From NCBI RefSeq assembly GCF_011074955.1, contig NZ_WUQJ01000019.1, positions 62,001 through 126,000 on the forward strand: a DNA stretch of 64,000 nucleotides, written 5' to 3'. A program made the translations under genes and the position numbers. Below, in pieces: positions 38,528 through 52,885 of this stretch (position 1 is its first letter; the number at the start of each line of letters is the position of its first letter). The notes under the pieces were generated by a model. It was not told the origin of the DNA. It did no database searches and saw nothing but the letters and a program-made list of their open reading frames with translations. This DNA comes from Marinobacter caseinilyticus (GTDB taxonomy: Bacteria; Pseudomonadota; Gammaproteobacteria; Pseudomonadales; Oleiphilaceae).

Positions 38528-39135
38528 TGAGCTTCGCGGACTCGATGAAAGGATTGAAGGAATTCGATATCAACGACCTTGACGTAAACAACGCGGGGAT
38601 TTGGCCTGCGCCTGTCAAAGCGATCGTTGTATTGATCATTGTCGGTTTGATTATAGGTGGCGGGTACTATTTCTTCGTGAAGGACCAGTACGTCAAACTT
38701 GCTGGTGTGGAAAAGAAGGAGACGGAACTCCGCCAGGAATACGAAAAGAAAGCCTACAAGGTCGCCAACCTCGAAGTGTTCAGGGCTCAGATGCTTGAAA
38801 TGGAGGAGACTTTTGGTGCGTTGGTAAAACAGTTGCCCAGTGACACCGAGGTGCCAGGCTTACTCGAAGATATTACCAATACGGCGGTGGGCAGTGGGCT
38901 TGAGCTCCAAGAGATAAAGTTGCAGCCAGAACAGCGCCGGGACTTTTATGTGGAGCTCCCCATCAGCATAAAGGTAATCGGGTCGTACCACGAGCTCGCT
39001 TCATTTGTGAGCAGTGTTGCCAGCTTACCTCGCATCGTCACTTTGCACGATTTCACGATTAAACCAACAAGCGGTGGAGATAGGCTGGATATGCAAGTTC
39101 TGGCACGTACGTATCGCTACCGGGCTGGAGAATGA
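38527..39135 (+). CDS. pilO: Type IV pilus alignment protein PilO
   Basis: The 202-residue protein starts at ATG 38527, which overlaps the pilN stop (TGATG) and follows GGAGGA at good distance; a GTG 3 nt earlier is less likely. It has one membrane helix (KAIVVLIIVGLIIGGGYYF), a periplasmic coiled coil (about 55-95) and a C-terminal ferredoxin-like domain. That domain contains VELPISIKVIGSYHELASF, the typical PilO strand. It partners PilN. The stop overlaps the pilP start. Confidence 0.97.
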   Translation: MSFADSMKGLKEFDINDLDVNNAGIWPAPVKAIVVLIIVGLIIGGGYYFFVKDQYVKLAGVEKKETELRQEYEKKAYKVANLEVFRAQMLEMEETFGALVKQLPSDTEVPGLLEDITNTAVGSGLELQEIKLQPEQRRDFYVELPISIKVIGSYHELASFVSSVASLPRIVTLHDFTIKPTSGGDRLDMQVLARTYRYRAGE

Positions 39136-39680
39136 GCATGGCACGACAGCATGCCGGTAAGGCTTGGTTAAGTATTTGTATGGTATCGCTTTTGTCCGCC
39201 TGTTCCCAAGGTAACGGCTTCTCGGATATTGATCGGTTTATGCAAGAGACTCGTTCTAAGCCGCGGGGTTTTGTTGAACCTTTGCCCGAGTTTAAGGCGT
39301 ACGAGGCATTCAGCTACGCCTCCGCTGATCGCCGGGCCCCCTTCGAGCCACCGGTTGACGTTCAGTTAACGATGGTCGATGAGCAACCGCAGAGCGATAT
39401 TGAGCCAGACCTGGATCGGCCGAGGGAAATTCTGGAAAACTTCGGGTTGGCTGAATTGAAGATGGTTGGCACGCTGAAAGGCGCGAGTGGAAGCCAGTTT
39501 GCGCTTATCTCAGATGGTGAAGGTGGTGTCCATAGAGTTCGTGGTGGCAATTATGTCGGGCAAAACTACGGCCGTATTATCGGTGTCAGTGAGTCCCGAA
39601 TAGAATTGATCGAAATTGTACCCAATGGCCGGGGAGGCTGGGTAGAACGCCCCCGATCCCTTTCACTGGATGAGGGCTGA
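39132..39680 (+). CDS. pilP: Type IV pilus lipoprotein PilP
   Basis: The 182-residue product has a lipoprotein signal ending in the lipobox LLSAC. A disordered linker with KPRGFVEPLPEFKAYEAF leads to a C-terminal beta-sandwich homology region (LKMVGTLKGASGSQFALI to VHRVRGGNYVGQNYG). PilP links the PilN-PilO complex to the secretin PilQ. ATG 39132 overlaps the pilO stop (ATGA); a second in-frame ATG at 39138 is possible. Confidence 0.96.
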   Translation: MSMARQHAGKAWLSICMVSLLSACSQGNGFSDIDRFMQETRSKPRGFVEPLPEFKAYEAFSYASADRRAPFEPPVDVQLTMVDEQPQSDIEPDLDRPREILENFGLAELKMVGTLKGASGSQFALISDGEGGVHRVRGGNYVGQNYGRIIGVSESRIELIEIVPNGRGGWVERPRSLSLDEG

Positions 39681-39691
39681 GGAGCGTGAAT

Positions 39692-41797
39692 ATGATAAAT
39701 GTAAAAAAAATGCACAAACACTTTGGTTTGGGGTCGAGGCTAGCAATGTTCAGAAAACTTACCGCTTGCGTCAGCATGGTTGCTCTTGGAATGGTGTCAT
39801 GCCTCGCCAGTGCGGTCACGCTCAAGGATGTATCCTTTTCTTCACTGCCGGGAGACAAGACCCAGGTGATCCTGCAGTTTGATGGCCAACCGCCCGAGCC
39901 GACCGGCTACACTATTGAGCGCCCCGCCCGTATTGCGGTTGATTTGCGTGATACGCAAAGCGGACTCGACAGCCGTAATATTTCGTTGGGTTCGGGCAAT
40001 GCCCAAAGCATGACCGTCGTTGAAACAAAAGATCGCACGCGTCTTATCTTCAATCTGGTTGAGCTTGTGCCTTACTCGACGTCGCAGAAAGCGGACTCGC
40101 TGGTATTAACCATCGGTGGCGCAACAGCTGACAGTGGGTCGGAAATCGCTGGAAGCGAATCAAGCCAGCCTGCAAGGGCTGGGGGCTCCTCTTCTGGCCA
40201 GGGCTTGGCGGGCGTTGATTTCCGGCGTGGCCAGAATGGCGAAGGGCGTGTCGTTTTGTCACTCAGTAGCAGCAAGACGCCGATTGACTTGTCTGAGACC
40301 GGCGGCCGGATCCGTTTGGTGCTCGAAGACACGCAAGTTCCGGCAGAACTCCGCAGACGCCTGGATGTAACCGATTTTGCAACACCCGTTACCCGTGTTG
40401 ACACGTATATGGAAGGCAATAATGCGGTCGTCGAAATCCGACCCGAAGGAAGTTACGACTACATTGCCTACCAAGCGGATAACGTTTTCACGGTCAGTGT
40501 TGAGCCGTTGACTGAGGAAGAAGCTGAAAGTAGACGAGAAGACAAATTTCCTTACACCGGCGATAAACTGTCTCTCAACTTTCAAGACATTGAGGTTCGT
40601 TCAGTCTTGCAGCTGATCGCTGATTTTACGGGGCTTAATTTGGTTGCGAGCGACACCGTCAGCGGCAGCATTACATTGCGCCTGCAGAACGTGCCTTGGG
40701 ATCAGGCGTTGGACTTGATTCTGAAGACCAAAGGCCTGGATAAACGCCAAATTGGTAACGTCCTTTTAGTCGCGCCGGCAGACGAAATTGCGGCCCGCGA
40801 GAGGCTGGAGCTGGAAACAAGCAAACAAATTTCCGAGCTTGCCCCAGTACGCCTGGACATCGTTCAGGTGAATTACGCCAAGGCGGCTGATATAGTGGCG
40901 CTGATCAAAGAAGATGAAGAGCTGATTTCATCGCGGGGCTTTGTGTCATCCGATGACCGGACGAATACGATCAGTGTTCGCGAGACGTCGGATAAGCTCG
41001 AGCAAATCCGTAGGCTGGTGAACACTTGGGATGTGCCCGTGCGTCAGGTCCTAATCGAGGCGAGACTGGTTCGCGCTCAGACAGACTTAGCGGAAGAATT
41101 GGGTGTTCGCTGGGGCGCAGCCGGCCGTTCCAATATCAACGGTAGCGAGAACAATATCGGGTTCGCAGGCAGTAGCAACGGCGCGCCAATCGGAGGGTCG
41201 CCGCTGAGCTTGGGGGGGTTGAACGTTGATCTTGGTGTCACTCGGGCTAACACGTCCTCGGTATCGTTCGGTTATATCGGATCCGACTTTCTTGTGGATC
41301 TTGAGTTGTCAGCCTTCGAAAGTGATGGCCAAGCTGAAATTGTGGCCCAGCCTAAAGTTGTAACGGCGGATCGACAAACCGCAAAGATTAAATCGGGCGA
41401 AGAGATACCTTATCAGGAAGCATCGTCCAGCGGTGCTACGTCGGTGTCCTTCAAGGAAGCGGCGTTGTCCCTTGAGGTAACGCCTCAGATTACGCCTGAT
41501 GACAAAATCATTATGGATCTAACCGTTAATCAGGATTCTCGTGGGCAAGAAACCGCTGGTGTTCCAAGTATTAACACCAACGAGGTAACCACTCAGGTGT
41601 TGGTTCGAAATGGAGAAACCGTGGTACTCGGTGGTATCTTCCAATCAGAAACATCAACCACGATCACTAAGACGCCATTTTTGGGAGATATTCCATACCT
41701 AGGCCGCTTGTTCACACGTAGGGCGTCTGTTGATGAACGAAGCGAACTGCTGATTTTTATCACGCCTAAGATCCTTAAGGGCGACCTGGTTGATTAG
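39692..41797 (+). CDS. pilQ: Type IV pilus secretin PilQ
   Basis: PilQ forms the outer-membrane channel for the pilus. GAGGAG (39679-39684) fixes ATG 39692 as the start, giving 701 residues; the GTG at 39686 is too close to it. After a long signal peptide (FRKLTACVSMVALGMVSCLASA) come AMIN domains that bind peptidoglycan (about 35-140 and 170-270). An STN/N0 domain follows (LSLNFQDIEVRSVLQLIADF), then N1 and the C-terminal secretin domain with VPSINTNEVTTQVLVRNGET and TPFLGDIPYLGRLFTRR. It ends the pilMNOPQ operon ahead of a strong terminator. Confidence 0.97.
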   Translation: MINVKKMHKHFGLGSRLAMFRKLTACVSMVALGMVSCLASAVTLKDVSFSSLPGDKTQVILQFDGQPPEPTGYTIERPARIAVDLRDTQSGLDSRNISLGSGNAQSMTVVETKDRTRLIFNLVELVPYSTSQKADSLVLTIGGATADSGSEIAGSESSQPARAGGSSSGQGLAGVDFRRGQNGEGRVVLSLSSSKTPIDLSETGGRIRLVLEDTQVPAELRRRLDVTDFATPVTRVDTYMEGNNAVVEIRPEGSYDYIAYQADNVFTVSVEPLTEEEAESRREDKFPYTGDKLSLNFQDIEVRSVLQLIADFTGLNLVASDTVSGSITLRLQNVPWDQALDLILKTKGLDKRQIGNVLLVAPADEIAARERLELETSKQISELAPVRLDIVQVNYAKAADIVALIKEDEELISSRGFVSSDDRTNTISVRETSDKLEQIRRLVNTWDVPVRQVLIEARLVRAQTDLAEELGVRWGAAGRSNINGSENNIGFAGSSNGAPIGGSPLSLGGLNVDLGVTRANTSSVSFGYIGSDFLVDLELSAFESDGQAEIVAQPKVVTADRQTAKIKSGEEIPYQEASSSGATSVSFKEAALSLEVTPQITPDDKIIMDLTVNQDSRGQETAGVPSINTNEVTTQVLVRNGETVVLGGIFQSETSTTITKTPFLGDIPYLGRLFTRRASVDERSELLIFITPKILKGDLVD

Positions 41798-41813
41798 TTG
41801 AACTGAACAAAGA

Positions 41814-41841
41814 GCCGCCCCTTGCAGGGCGGCTTTTTTTT
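41814..41841 (+). terminator. Rho-independent terminator of pilMNOPQ
   Basis: GCCGCCC (41814-41820) and GGGCGGC (41827-41833) with a CTTGCA loop are followed by eight T. It separates the pilus operon from aroK-aroB, which therefore need their own promoter or read-through. Confidence 0.95.
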
Positions 41842-41920
41842 GCCTTCAATTTCCCCAAATCTTATGCAACTTAAGTCGCTGTGCTATTCTCACCCGCCCA
41901 GAGTGATAAGAGCGGATACC

Positions 41921-42487
41921 ATGTTGTTGCCAAAGCGTGTAGTTCTCGTCGGACCCATGGGTGCAGGCAAAAGTACTATTGGTCGATTGTTGGCCAGAGA
42001 GCTTGGGTATCGCTTTGTCGACTCAGACCGACTGATTGAGGAACGCTGTGGCGCCAATATTCCCTGGATCTTTGATGTAGAGGGGGAGGAGGGTTTTCGT
42101 CAGCGTGAGGCGGCTATCCTTGCGGAATTGGCGAGCCTGGATGAAGTTGTGCTGGCCACCGGTGGCGGTGCTGTTTTGCGGCAGGAAAACCGTCAAAGCC
42201 TGAAATGTGAGGCACTGGTGGTATATCTGAAGACGTCGGTTGATCAGCAAGTCGAAAGAACACGGCGAGATCGAAATCGGCCACTGCTTCAGGGCGATGA
42301 TCCGGAAGGCGTTCTCAGATCGTTGTTTGCTATTCGGGACCCTATTTACACTGAGCTTGCCGACATTGTAATGTTTACCGACAAAAAAAGTCCCCGCCTG
42401 GTTGTGCGTCAATTGGTGAACCGAATTCATCCGAAAACGCCGAGACAAAAACGACAAGTAAGGAAGGAGGGTCACAAGCATGGATAA
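41921..42487 (+). CDS. aroK: Shikimate kinase I
   Basis: AroK phosphorylates shikimate to shikimate 3-phosphate. ATG 41921 gives 188 residues; the frame open further upstream runs through the pilQ terminator and is not plausible. The Walker A is [11 protein letters not shown], the shikimate-binding DSDRLIEE and FRQREAAIL follow, and the LATGGGAVL loop and RNRPLL lid arginines are conserved. It overlaps aroB by 8 bp, so translation is coupled. The C-terminal tail is rich in Lys/Arg/His. Confidence 0.97.
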   Translation: MLLPKRVVLVGPMGAGKSTIGRLLARELGYRFVDSDRLIEERCGANIPWIFDVEGEEGFRQREAAILAELASLDEVVLATGGGAVLRQENRQSLKCEALVVYLKTSVDQQVERTRRDRNRPLLQGDDPEGVLRSLFAIRDPIYTELADIVMFTDKKSPRLVVRQLVNRIHPKTPRQKRQVRKEGHKHG

Positions 42488-43574
42488 AACCGTTCGTCAG
42501 CTGCGGGTTGAACTGGGGGACCGTAGTTACCCCATTATCATTGGCGCCGGTTTGCTTGATAGTCAGGATCTTACCCCGTATGCGGCAGGGGAGAAGATTA
42601 TGATTGTGACCAATGAGACCGTTGGGCCGCTTTATCTTGAGCAGGCTTGTCGCTGTTTCCCCGGGAAAACAATCGACACCATGATGTTGCCGGATGGTGA
42701 GCAACACAAAAACTGGCAAACCCTGAACCTGATCTTTGATGCCTTATTGGCAAACAAGCACTCCCGGAATACCACACTGGTGGCCTTGGGTGGTGGTGTG
42801 GTGGGAGATATGGTCGGCTTTGCCGCCGCGTCCTACCAGCGAGGCGTCCGATTCATTCAGATTCCAACCACGTTATTGTCCCAAGTTGACTCGTCAGTGG
42901 GTGGCAAGACCGGCATCAATCACCCGCTGGGTAAAAATATGATTGGCGCCTTTCATCAGCCGCAAGTTGTGTTGATTGATACCGAGACCCTCAAGACCTT
43001 ACCGGGCAGGGAAATTCCCGCGGGTCTTGCCGAAGTCATAAAATATGGCCTTATCCGGGATTTGCCCTTCCTTGAGTGGCTTGAGGATCATATCCGCAGT
43101 CTTACAGATCTGGATTCCGAAGCTCTGGCAGAGGCGATTTATCGTTCTTGCGCCTGTAAAGCGGAAGTTGTGGCCATGGATGAGCGGGAAGGCGGCGTGC
43201 GTGCGCTTCTCAATCTGGGCCATACTTTTGGGCATGCAATGGAAACGTTTGCGGGCTATGGTCACTGGCTTCATGGTGAAGCCGTTGGCGCGGGGATGGC
43301 AATGGCCGCCAATTTGTCGGCAAGGCTGGGCATGATAACACCAGCTGATCTGGCACGTGTCGAGCGTCTGATTGAGCGTGCTGGTTTGCCCCTGAAAACA
43401 CCTGAGGGGATGACGCCGGATAAGTTCCTGGATCTGATGGCGGTCGACAAGAAAAACCTGGATGGGACACTTAGGTTAATACTCTTGCAAGCGCCGGGAC
43501 GGGCAGTGATTAAAGACGATTTCGATCCCGTAGCGCTAGGGGATACCTTGCGAGCTTTTTGTGAGCACAAGTAA
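42480..43574 (+). CDS. aroB: 3-dehydroquinate synthase
   Basis: AroB cyclises DAHP to 3-dehydroquinate using NAD+ and a divalent metal. The 364-residue protein shows the NAD-binding [19 protein letters not shown] and [19 protein letters not shown]. Metal ligands are seen in EVIKYGLI, the [13 protein letters not shown] block and the [12 protein letters not shown] histidine. An AAGGAGGG ribosome binding site lies inside the end of aroK. It is followed by damX, the conserved order in gammaproteobacteria. Confidence 0.98.
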   Translation: MDKTVRQLRVELGDRSYPIIIGAGLLDSQDLTPYAAGEKIMIVTNETVGPLYLEQACRCFPGKTIDTMMLPDGEQHKNWQTLNLIFDALLANKHSRNTTLVALGGGVVGDMVGFAAASYQRGVRFIQIPTTLLSQVDSSVGGKTGINHPLGKNMIGAFHQPQVVLIDTETLKTLPGREIPAGLAEVIKYGLIRDLPFLEWLEDHIRSLTDLDSEALAEAIYRSCACKAEVVAMDEREGGVRALLNLGHTFGHAMETFAGYGHWLHGEAVGAGMAMAANLSARLGMITPADLARVERLIERAGLPLKTPEGMTPDKFLDLMAVDKKNLDGTLRLILLQAPGRAVIKDDFDPVALGDTLRAFCEHK

Positions 43575-43597
43575 ATTGAAGGACAAAAAGGGTGACA

Positions 43598-45175
<1,578 letters not shown>

Positions 45176-45261
45176 CTTGCGCTCCCGCCAGTTGAGCTCG
45201 CGCTCAAAGCGAAACCTGGGTGCGGCGGTTAATGAAAAATCCATGCCAACTGCTCATTTGT

Positions 45262-45290
45262 TTGAGTAGGTACTTCCACGTGTGTAAAAT
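45262..45290 (+). promoter_or_regulatory. Candidate sigma-70 promoter of gltBD
   Basis: TTGAGT (45262-45267) and TAAAAT (45285-45290) have a 17-bp spacer and match 4 and 5 of 6 consensus bases. The start would lie near 45297, leaving a leader of about 90 nt that is AT-rich (TTATTGCTTATTAAATAATA) before gltB. Confidence 0.6.
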
Positions 45291-45385
45291 GGCCAGCCCC
45301 TATTTTCAGTGTCGAAGGTCGGACTTATTGCTTATTAAATAATATCCCTTTGATTGAAAAAGAATTTCTTTGCGAGAGAACGCTT

Positions 45386-48300
45386 ATGAAGACAGGTTTG
45401 TATCACCCCGATGAATTCAGGGATAACTGTGGTTTTGGTCTGATTGCCCATATGAAAGGGCAAACCAGCCACACGTTATTGCAAACTGCCATCGAATCGC
45501 TGACGTGCATGACCCACCGCGGTGGCATTGCGGCCGATGGCAAGACCGGAGATGGTTGTGGTCTTCTGATCCAAAAACCGGATGCGTTTTTGAGAAAAGC
45601 GGCGAACGCTGCGTGTGGAAAGAAACTGAGCAGCCAGTTTGCCGTCGGGCAGATTTTTCTGAGCCAGGATGATGCCAAGGCTCAGGCTGGCCGGGCAGCC
45701 ATTGAAAAGCGACTCACGGAGCAGGGGCTCGAAATTGTCGGTTGGCGGGGAGTTCCAACCAATAACGACTGCCTGGGCCCTATGGCACTGGACTGCCTGC
45801 CAAAGATCGAGCAGGTATTTGTCGAACCTGGCGGTAAAACCGAACGTCAGTTTGCCATCAGCCTCTTTGTTGGTCGCCGGCATGCGGAAGGCGACATGGC
45901 CGACGATTCGGAGTTCTATATCTGCAGCCTGTCACATCAGACCTTGTCCTATAAAGGGCTGATGATGCCGGCCGATTTGACGGCCTTTTACCCGGATTTG
46001 GCTGATCCGGATTTTGAAACCGCGATCTGCGTTTTTCATCAGCGGTTTTCCACCAATACCATGCCGCGCTGGCCACTGGCTCAGCCGTTTCGTTATCTGG
46101 CCCACAATGGTGAAATCAATACAGTGTCGGGCAACCGAAACTGGGCGCTGGCGCGAGCGTCCAAATTCAGTTCTCCCGACTTGCCGGACCTTCAGACTCT
46201 TCAGCCCTTGGTGAACCTGACCGGGTCCGACTCCTCCAGCATGGACAACATGTTGGAAGTATTGCTTGCCGGTGGCGTTGATCTGTTCCGGGCCGCTCGG
46301 ATGATGATCCCGCCGGCCTGGCAGAACGTCGATACCATGGATTCGGAGCTGCGGGCATTTTACGAATACAACTCCATGCACATGGAGCCCTGGGATGGCC
46401 CGGCCGGTCTTGTTTTGTCTGATGGCCGTTACGCCGTGTGCATGCTTGACCGCAATGGACTTCGTCCTGCCCGCTGGGTCATCACCAAAGATGACTTTAT
46501 TACATTGGCATCGGAAATTGGTACTTACGGTTATAAGCCGGAAGACGTTGTTGCAAAAGGCCGAGTCGGACCGGGACAGATGTTGGCCATCGATACGGAT
46601 ACGGGCGAACTGCTGCATACCCAGGACATTGATGACCGCTTGAAAAGCAGTCAGCCGTACAAACGGTGGCTGAAAGAAAACAGCCTGAGGGTTGAAGCCA
46701 CGCTGAATCAGGACACCCCTGATTTCAAGCTGATGGAGGCCGATGAACTGCTGATTCAGCAAAAAATGTTCATGGTTTCCTACGAAGAGCGCGATCAGAT
46801 TCTGCGGCCATTGGCAGAAAATGGCCAGGAAGCCGTTGGGTCGATGGGCGATGACACCCCAATGGCAGTGTTGTCCAGTCGGGTTCGTCATGTGGCGGAT
46901 TATTTCCGCCAGAAATTCGCCCAGGTGACCAACCCGGCCATTGACCCATTGCGTGAATCCATCGTTATGTCTCTGGAAACCTGCCTGGGTGCCGAGCGCA
47001 ACGTTTTCGAAGAGACGGCGGACCATGCCAACCGGATAATTCTGTCCACGCCGGTATTGTCGCCCGCAAAGTTTTTGCGGATCGTCAACAATGATCGTGA
47101 AGGTTTTGAAGTTGCACAGGTGCAGCTGGGATATCGAGCGGAGTTAGGGCTTAAGAAAGCGGTCGAAACCGTTTGTGAAGAAGCCGAGCGAGCGGTCCGT
47201 GCCGGCGGTGTCTTGCTGGTACTGACTGACAAGACTTTGAAGGAAGGTGAACTGCCGGTCAACGCACTGATGGCCACCGGTGCGGTGCACCACCATCTGG
47301 TGACCAAAGGCCTGCGTTGCGACACCAATATTATTGTTGAAACTGGCTGGGCAAGAGACCCGCACCATTTCGCAGTATTGTTTGGTTTTGGCGCAACCGC
47401 GGTGTACCCGTACCTTGCCTACCAGGTACTGAATGATCTGATTCGCACCGGCGAAGTATTGATGGACCCCATCGAGGCGAAGAACAATTACCGCAAGGGC
47501 ATCAACAAAGGCCTGCTGAAGATTCTCTCCAAAATGGGGATCTCCACCATCACGTCTTATCGCGGAGCCCAACTATTTGAAGCCATTGGTGTTGCGGACG
47601 AAGTGGTTGATCTTTGTTTTAAAGGCGTACCCAGTCGCATACAGGGCGCCGGTTTCTACGAATTCCAGCAGGACCAGGAGCAATTGGCGGCGGTAGCCTG
47701 GAAACCGCGTAAGCAGATATCACCCGGTGGCTTGCTCAAGTACATCCACGGTCAGGAATACCATGCCTTTAACCCGGACGTGGTTACAACGCTGCAGCAG
47801 GCTGTCAGCAGCGGTGAATATGGTACCTACCGCGAATACGCGGCACTGGTTAATGAGCGCCCTGTGGCGACACTGCGGGACTTGCTGACCTTCAGAAAAG
47901 ACCTGACGGCAATTGATTTGTCCGAGGTTGAACCTGTTGAGGCCATCTTCCCGCGTTTCGATTCAGCCGCCATGTCGCTTGGGGCCCTCTCGCCGGAAGC
48001 CCATGAGGCGTTGGCGGTTGCCATGAACACACTGGGTGGCCGGTCGAACTCTGGCGAGGGCGGTGAAGACCCCGCTCGTTACGGGTCAGAACGCCGCTCA
48101 AAGATCAAGCAAGTGGCCTCCGGTCGATTTGGGGTGACGGCAGAATATTTGCGCAGCGCCGATGTCATGCAAATCAAGGTCGCACAAGGTGCCAAGCCGG
48201 GTGAGGGTGGCCAGCTACCCGGAGGCAAGGTTAACGACCTGATTGCCCGGTTGCGCTACTCCGTGCCTGGGGTGACGCTGATTTCACCGCCTCCGCACCA

Positions 48301-49834
48301 TGATATTTACTCGATAGAAGATCTGGCCCAGCTGATATTCGATCTCAAACAGGTCAACCCGAAAGCCCTGGTGTCAGTGAAACTGGTGTCTGAGCCTGGT
48401 GTGGGCACCATCGCGGCCGGTGTGGCCAAGGCTTATGCCGATCTGATCACCGTCTCCGGCTACGACGGTGGCACGGCAGCCAGCCCGCTCACCTCTATAC
48501 GTTACGCCGGTTCTCCATGGGAACTGGGCTTGAGCGAAACGCAGCAGGCGCTGCGTGGTAATGATTTGCGGGGCAAGATTCGTCTGCAGACCGATGGCGG
48601 GATCAAAACCGGTCTGGATGTGGTGAAAGGCGCGATTCTGGGTGCTGAGAGCTTTGGTTTCGGCACCACGCCAATGGTCGCGCTCGGCTGCAAGTATCTG
48701 CGGATCTGTCATCTCAATAATTGCGCAACCGGTGTTGCAACCCAGAATCAGCGGTTACGGGACGAGCATTTCCAAGGCACCGTTGAAATGGTAATGAACT
48801 TTTTCCGGTTTGTGGCAGAAGAAACCCGTGAGTGGATGTCGCAATTGGGCGTGCGTACGCTTGAAGAGTTGGTCGGTCGCACGGATCTGCTTGAGCGCTT
48901 GCCCGGCAACACACCACGCCAGCAAAAACTGGACCTCACGCCATTGCTTGGCAGTGACCTGATACCGGCGGATAAACCGCACACCTGTCAGGTCGAGCGC
49001 AACGAGCCATTTGATAAGGGTGCTCTGGCTGAGCGCATGGTCAGTGATGCCGCGGACGCCATCGCCCATAAGAAAGGCGGTACCTTCTCGTATCGGGTGA
49101 CTAACTGTGACCGTTCCATCGGTGCCCGCCTGTCAGGGGAAATTGCCGAACTGCACGGCAACCAAGGCATGGTCGACGCGCCCATCACGCTTGAACTGAC
49201 AGGCACCTCCGGTCAAAGCTTCGGGGTGTGGAACGTCTCCGGTTTGAATATGATTCTGGAAGGCGATGCGAACGACTATGTCGGTAAAGGCATGACCGGT
49301 GGCAAACTCGTCATTCGGCCGCCCAGCGTCAGCAGTTTCAAGTCCCAAGACACCTCGATTGTCGGCAATACATGCCTCTATGGTGCAACTGGCGGTAAAT
49401 TGTTTGCCGCGGGTACCGCGGGTGAGCGTTTTGGCGTCCGTAACTCGGGTGCCCATGCCGTAATTGAGGGTGTCGGCGATCACTGTTGTGAATACATGAC
49501 CGGTGGTTTGGTGACGGTCCTTGGTGCGACTGGCCATAACTTTGGTGCAGGCATGACGGGCGGCTTTGCCTATGTGCTGGACGGAAAAAATACGTTCGTT
49601 GACAAGTACAACCACGAGTTAGTGGAGATCCAGCGGATATCCAGTGAAGAAATGGAGCCTTACCGTAACCATTTGCGAGGCGTTGTGAGAGAGCACGTCG
49701 CAGAAACGGGCAGTACGTGGGCTGAGCATATTCTTGACAATTTCGATGACTACGTAGGGCGCTTCTGGCTGGTGAAACCCAAGGCCGCAAGCCTCAGAAG
49801 CCTTTTGGCGAGTACTCGCGGACGGCCTGAATAG
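45386..49834 (+). CDS. gltB: Glutamate synthase (NADPH), large subunit
   Basis: GltB transfers the glutamine amide to 2-oxoglutarate. ATG 45386 gives 1482 residues. The propeptide ends before Cys15 in [12 protein letters not shown], the N-terminal nucleophile of the class II amidotransferase domain. The central and FMN-binding barrel domains follow, the latter with [25 protein letters not shown] and [12 protein letters not shown]. The 3Fe-4S cysteines are in [20 protein letters not shown], and the C-terminal beta-helix has repeated [21 protein letters not shown] turns. Size is normal. gltD follows after 80 bp. Confidence 0.98.
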   Translation: MKTGLYHPDEFRDNCGFGLIAHMKGQTSHTLLQTAIESLTCMTHRGGIAADGKTGDGCGLLIQKPDAFLRKAANAACGKKLSSQFAVGQIFLSQDDAKAQAGRAAIEKRLTEQGLEIVGWRGVPTNNDCLGPMALDCLPKIEQVFVEPGGKTERQFAISLFVGRRHAEGDMADDSEFYICSLSHQTLSYKGLMMPADLTAFYPDLADPDFETAICVFHQRFSTNTMPRWPLAQPFRYLAHNGEINTVSGNRNWALARASKFSSPDLPDLQTLQPLVNLTGSDSSSMDNMLEVLLAGGVDLFRAARMMIPPAWQNVDTMDSELRAFYEYNSMHMEPWDGPAGLVLSDGRYAVCMLDRNGLRPARWVITKDDFITLASEIGTYGYKPEDVVAKGRVGPGQMLAIDTDTGELLHTQDIDDRLKSSQPYKRWLKENSLRVEATLNQDTPDFKLMEADELLIQQKMFMVSYEERDQILRPLAENGQEAVGSMGDDTPMAVLSSRVRHVADYFRQKFAQVTNPAIDPLRESIVMSLETCLGAERNVFEETADHANRIILSTPVLSPAKFLRIVNNDREGFEVAQVQLGYRAELGLKKAVETVCEEAERAVRAGGVLLVLTDKTLKEGELPVNALMATGAVHHHLVTKGLRCDTNIIVETGWARDPHHFAVLFGFGATAVYPYLAYQVLNDLIRTGEVLMDPIEAKNNYRKGINKGLLKILSKMGISTITSYRGAQLFEAIGVADEVVDLCFKGVPSRIQGAGFYEFQQDQEQLAAVAWKPRKQISPGGLLKYIHGQEYHAFNPDVVTTLQQAVSSGEYGTYREYAALVNERPVATLRDLLTFRKDLTAIDLSEVEPVEAIFPRFDSAAMSLGALSPEAHEALAVAMNTLGGRSNSGEGGEDPARYGSERRSKIKQVASGRFGVTAEYLRSADVMQIKVAQGAKPGEGGQLPGGKVNDLIARLRYSVPGVTLISPPPHHDIYSIEDLAQLIFDLKQVNPKALVSVKLVSEPGVGTIAAGVAKAYADLITVSGYDGGTAASPLTSIRYAGSPWELGLSETQQALRGNDLRGKIRLQTDGGIKTGLDVVKGAILGAESFGFGTTPMVALGCKYLRICHLNNCATGVATQNQRLRDEHFQGTVEMVMNFFRFVAEETREWMSQLGVRTLEELVGRTDLLERLPGNTPRQQKLDLTPLLGSDLIPADKPHTCQVERNEPFDKGALAERMVSDAADAIAHKKGGTFSYRVTNCDRSIGARLSGEIAELHGNQGMVDAPITLELTGTSGQSFGVWNVSGLNMILEGDANDYVGKGMTGGKLVIRPPSVSSFKSQDTSIVGNTCLYGATGGKLFAAGTAGERFGVRNSGAHAVIEGVGDHCCEYMTGGLVTVLGATGHNFGAGMTGGFAYVLDGKNTFVDKYNHELVEIQRISSEEMEPYRNHLRGVVREHVAETGSTWAEHILDNFDDYVGRFWLVKPKAASLRSLLASTRGRPE

Positions 49835-49896
49835 CGGGCATCGCAACCAGAGGTTTCGGCTCGATTGCGCATGGTAATCGAGCCTCTCGAAATTGA

Positions 49897-51333
<1,437 letters not shown>

Positions 51334-51362
51334 ACGACGCTCATTGACTGAACAGGATTTGC

Positions 51363-52430
51363 ATGACTGAACTTAAGAATGACCGATTTCTCCGGGCCCT
51401 GATGCGCCAGCCGGTAGATCGCACGCCCGTGTGGATGATGCGGCAGGCGGGGCGATATTTGCCTGAATATCGGGCGGCAAGGGCTAGGGCGGGTGATTTC
51501 CTCAGTTTGTGCAAAAATACTGAACTCGCCTGTGAGGTGACGCTACAACCGTTGGCTCGTTACCCTTTGGATGCGGCGATTCTGTTCTCTGACATTCTGA
51601 CCATCCCGGATGCCATGGGGCTCGGTCTGTACTTTGAAACCGGGGAAGGTCCCAAGTTTCGCAAGACGGTACGAACCGCCGCAGATGTCGACGCCTTGCC
51701 TACGCTGAACGCCGCGTCGGACCTTGAGTATGTCATGAACGCTGTCAGTGCCATACGGCGTGAGCTTAATGGCCGGGTGCCACTGATTGGCTTCTCTGGG
51801 AGCCCCTGGACCCTGGCGACCTATATGGTTGAGGGCAGTTCGTCGAAAGATTTTCGCGAGGCCAAACGCCTGATGTATTCAGAGCCGGAGGTGATGCATC
51901 GGTTGTTAGACCATCTTGCGACAGCGGTGACAGATTACCTGAACTGTCAGATCCGTGCGGGCGCCCAGGTCGTGCAAATCTTTGATACCTGGGGCGGAGT
52001 GCTCAGTAGCTGGGCCTATGAAGTGTTTTCCCTGGCCTACATGAAGAAAATCGTCGACGGGCTTATTCGCCAGCATGACGGCCGGCATGTGCCGGTTATT
52101 CTGTTCACCAAGAATGGTGGCCAATGGCTGGAAACCATGGCGGACTCCGGGGCTGACGCGCTCGGGCTGGACTGGACCACGGATATCGGTCGAGCTCGGG
52201 CGCGGGTCGGGGATCGGGTGACGCTGCAAGGCAATATGGATCCGTCCATGCTATACGCCCCCCCCGCTCGCATTCGTGAGGAAGTGGCCGATATTCTGGC
52301 TCGCTTTGGCGAAGGTTCCGGACACATTTTTAATCTTGGTCACGGTATCACGCCGGATGTTGACCCGGCCCATGCCGGCGCCTTTATTGAGGCGGTGGTT
52401 GAGCTGAGCCCGCCATATCATCAGGGGTGA
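51363..52430 (+). CDS. hemE: Uroporphyrinogen decarboxylase
   Basis: HemE decarboxylates uroporphyrinogen III to coproporphyrinogen III in heme synthesis. The 355-residue protein shows the signature [16 protein letters not shown] near the N-terminus, the catalytic Asp in [30 protein letters not shown] and the C-terminal [13 protein letters not shown]. It lies 29 bp after gltD and is likely co-transcribed with it; this neighbour is shared with pseudomonads. Confidence 0.98.
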   Translation: MTELKNDRFLRALMRQPVDRTPVWMMRQAGRYLPEYRAARARAGDFLSLCKNTELACEVTLQPLARYPLDAAILFSDILTIPDAMGLGLYFETGEGPKFRKTVRTAADVDALPTLNAASDLEYVMNAVSAIRRELNGRVPLIGFSGSPWTLATYMVEGSSSKDFREAKRLMYSEPEVMHRLLDHLATAVTDYLNCQIRAGAQVVQIFDTWGGVLSSWAYEVFSLAYMKKIVDGLIRQHDGRHVPVILFTKNGGQWLETMADSGADALGLDWTTDIGRARARVGDRVTLQGNMDPSMLYAPPARIREEVADILARFGEGSGHIFNLGHGITPDVDPAHAGAFIEAVVELSPPYHQG

Positions 52431-52502
52431 TGGCAGCTGGCGCCTGATGGCGCACGGCACTATAGTTTCGAGATCGACGGTAAAAACAAAGGTGGTTTGA
52501 CT

Positions 52503-52874
52503 TTGAATGTGCCACGGAATGAGAAGCGCCAGTTTCAACGAATCCTGTTCGACGCCCCCTGTGACATTCACTGGCAGGACGAGGTTTGGTCGTCACAGCT
52601 GTTGGATATTTCCTTTCGGGGCCTGCTGGTAAGGCGCCCGGAAGACTGGTCGGCCCCGCTTAAGCAGTCGTTCGAAATCACCATTCATCTGGACGATCAG
52701 GAAAGTGGCATCGTCATGGCGGTCGAGCTTTGCCATGTTGAGTCTGATCACCTGGGCTTCAAATGCCAATATATTGACCTCGACAGTGCCTCTCACCTCA
52801 AACGCCTGGTAGAGCTCAACTTGGGCGATCAGGCCTTGTTGGAGCGTGAGCTCAGCCACTTGTTGGGTGAGTGA
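52503..52874 (+). CDS. PilZ-domain protein (putative c-di-GMP receptor)
   Basis: The 123-residue protein is a single PilZ domain with the c-di-GMP-binding RNEKRQFQR (R-x3-R) near the N-terminus and LDISFRG (D-x-S-x2-G) about 25 residues later. Both conserved elements are intact, so binding is plausible. No ATG is available. TTG at 52503 sits 7 nt after AGGTGG and is preferred; TTG 52497 is too close to it and GTG 52509 is the alternative. The effector partner is unknown. It converges with radA, with stops 11 bp apart. Confidence 0.85.
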   Translation: MNVPRNEKRQFQRILFDAPCDIHWQDEVWSSQLLDISFRGLLVRRPEDWSAPLKQSFEITIHLDDQESGIVMAVELCHVESDHLGFKCQYIDLDSASHLKRLVELNLGDQALLERELSHLLGE

Positions 52875-52885
52875 GGGCCTTGGGC

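Noticed and set aside
45932..47026. 364-codon minus-strand open frame
   Set aside because: Antisense to gltB; no start signal and no recognisable domain.
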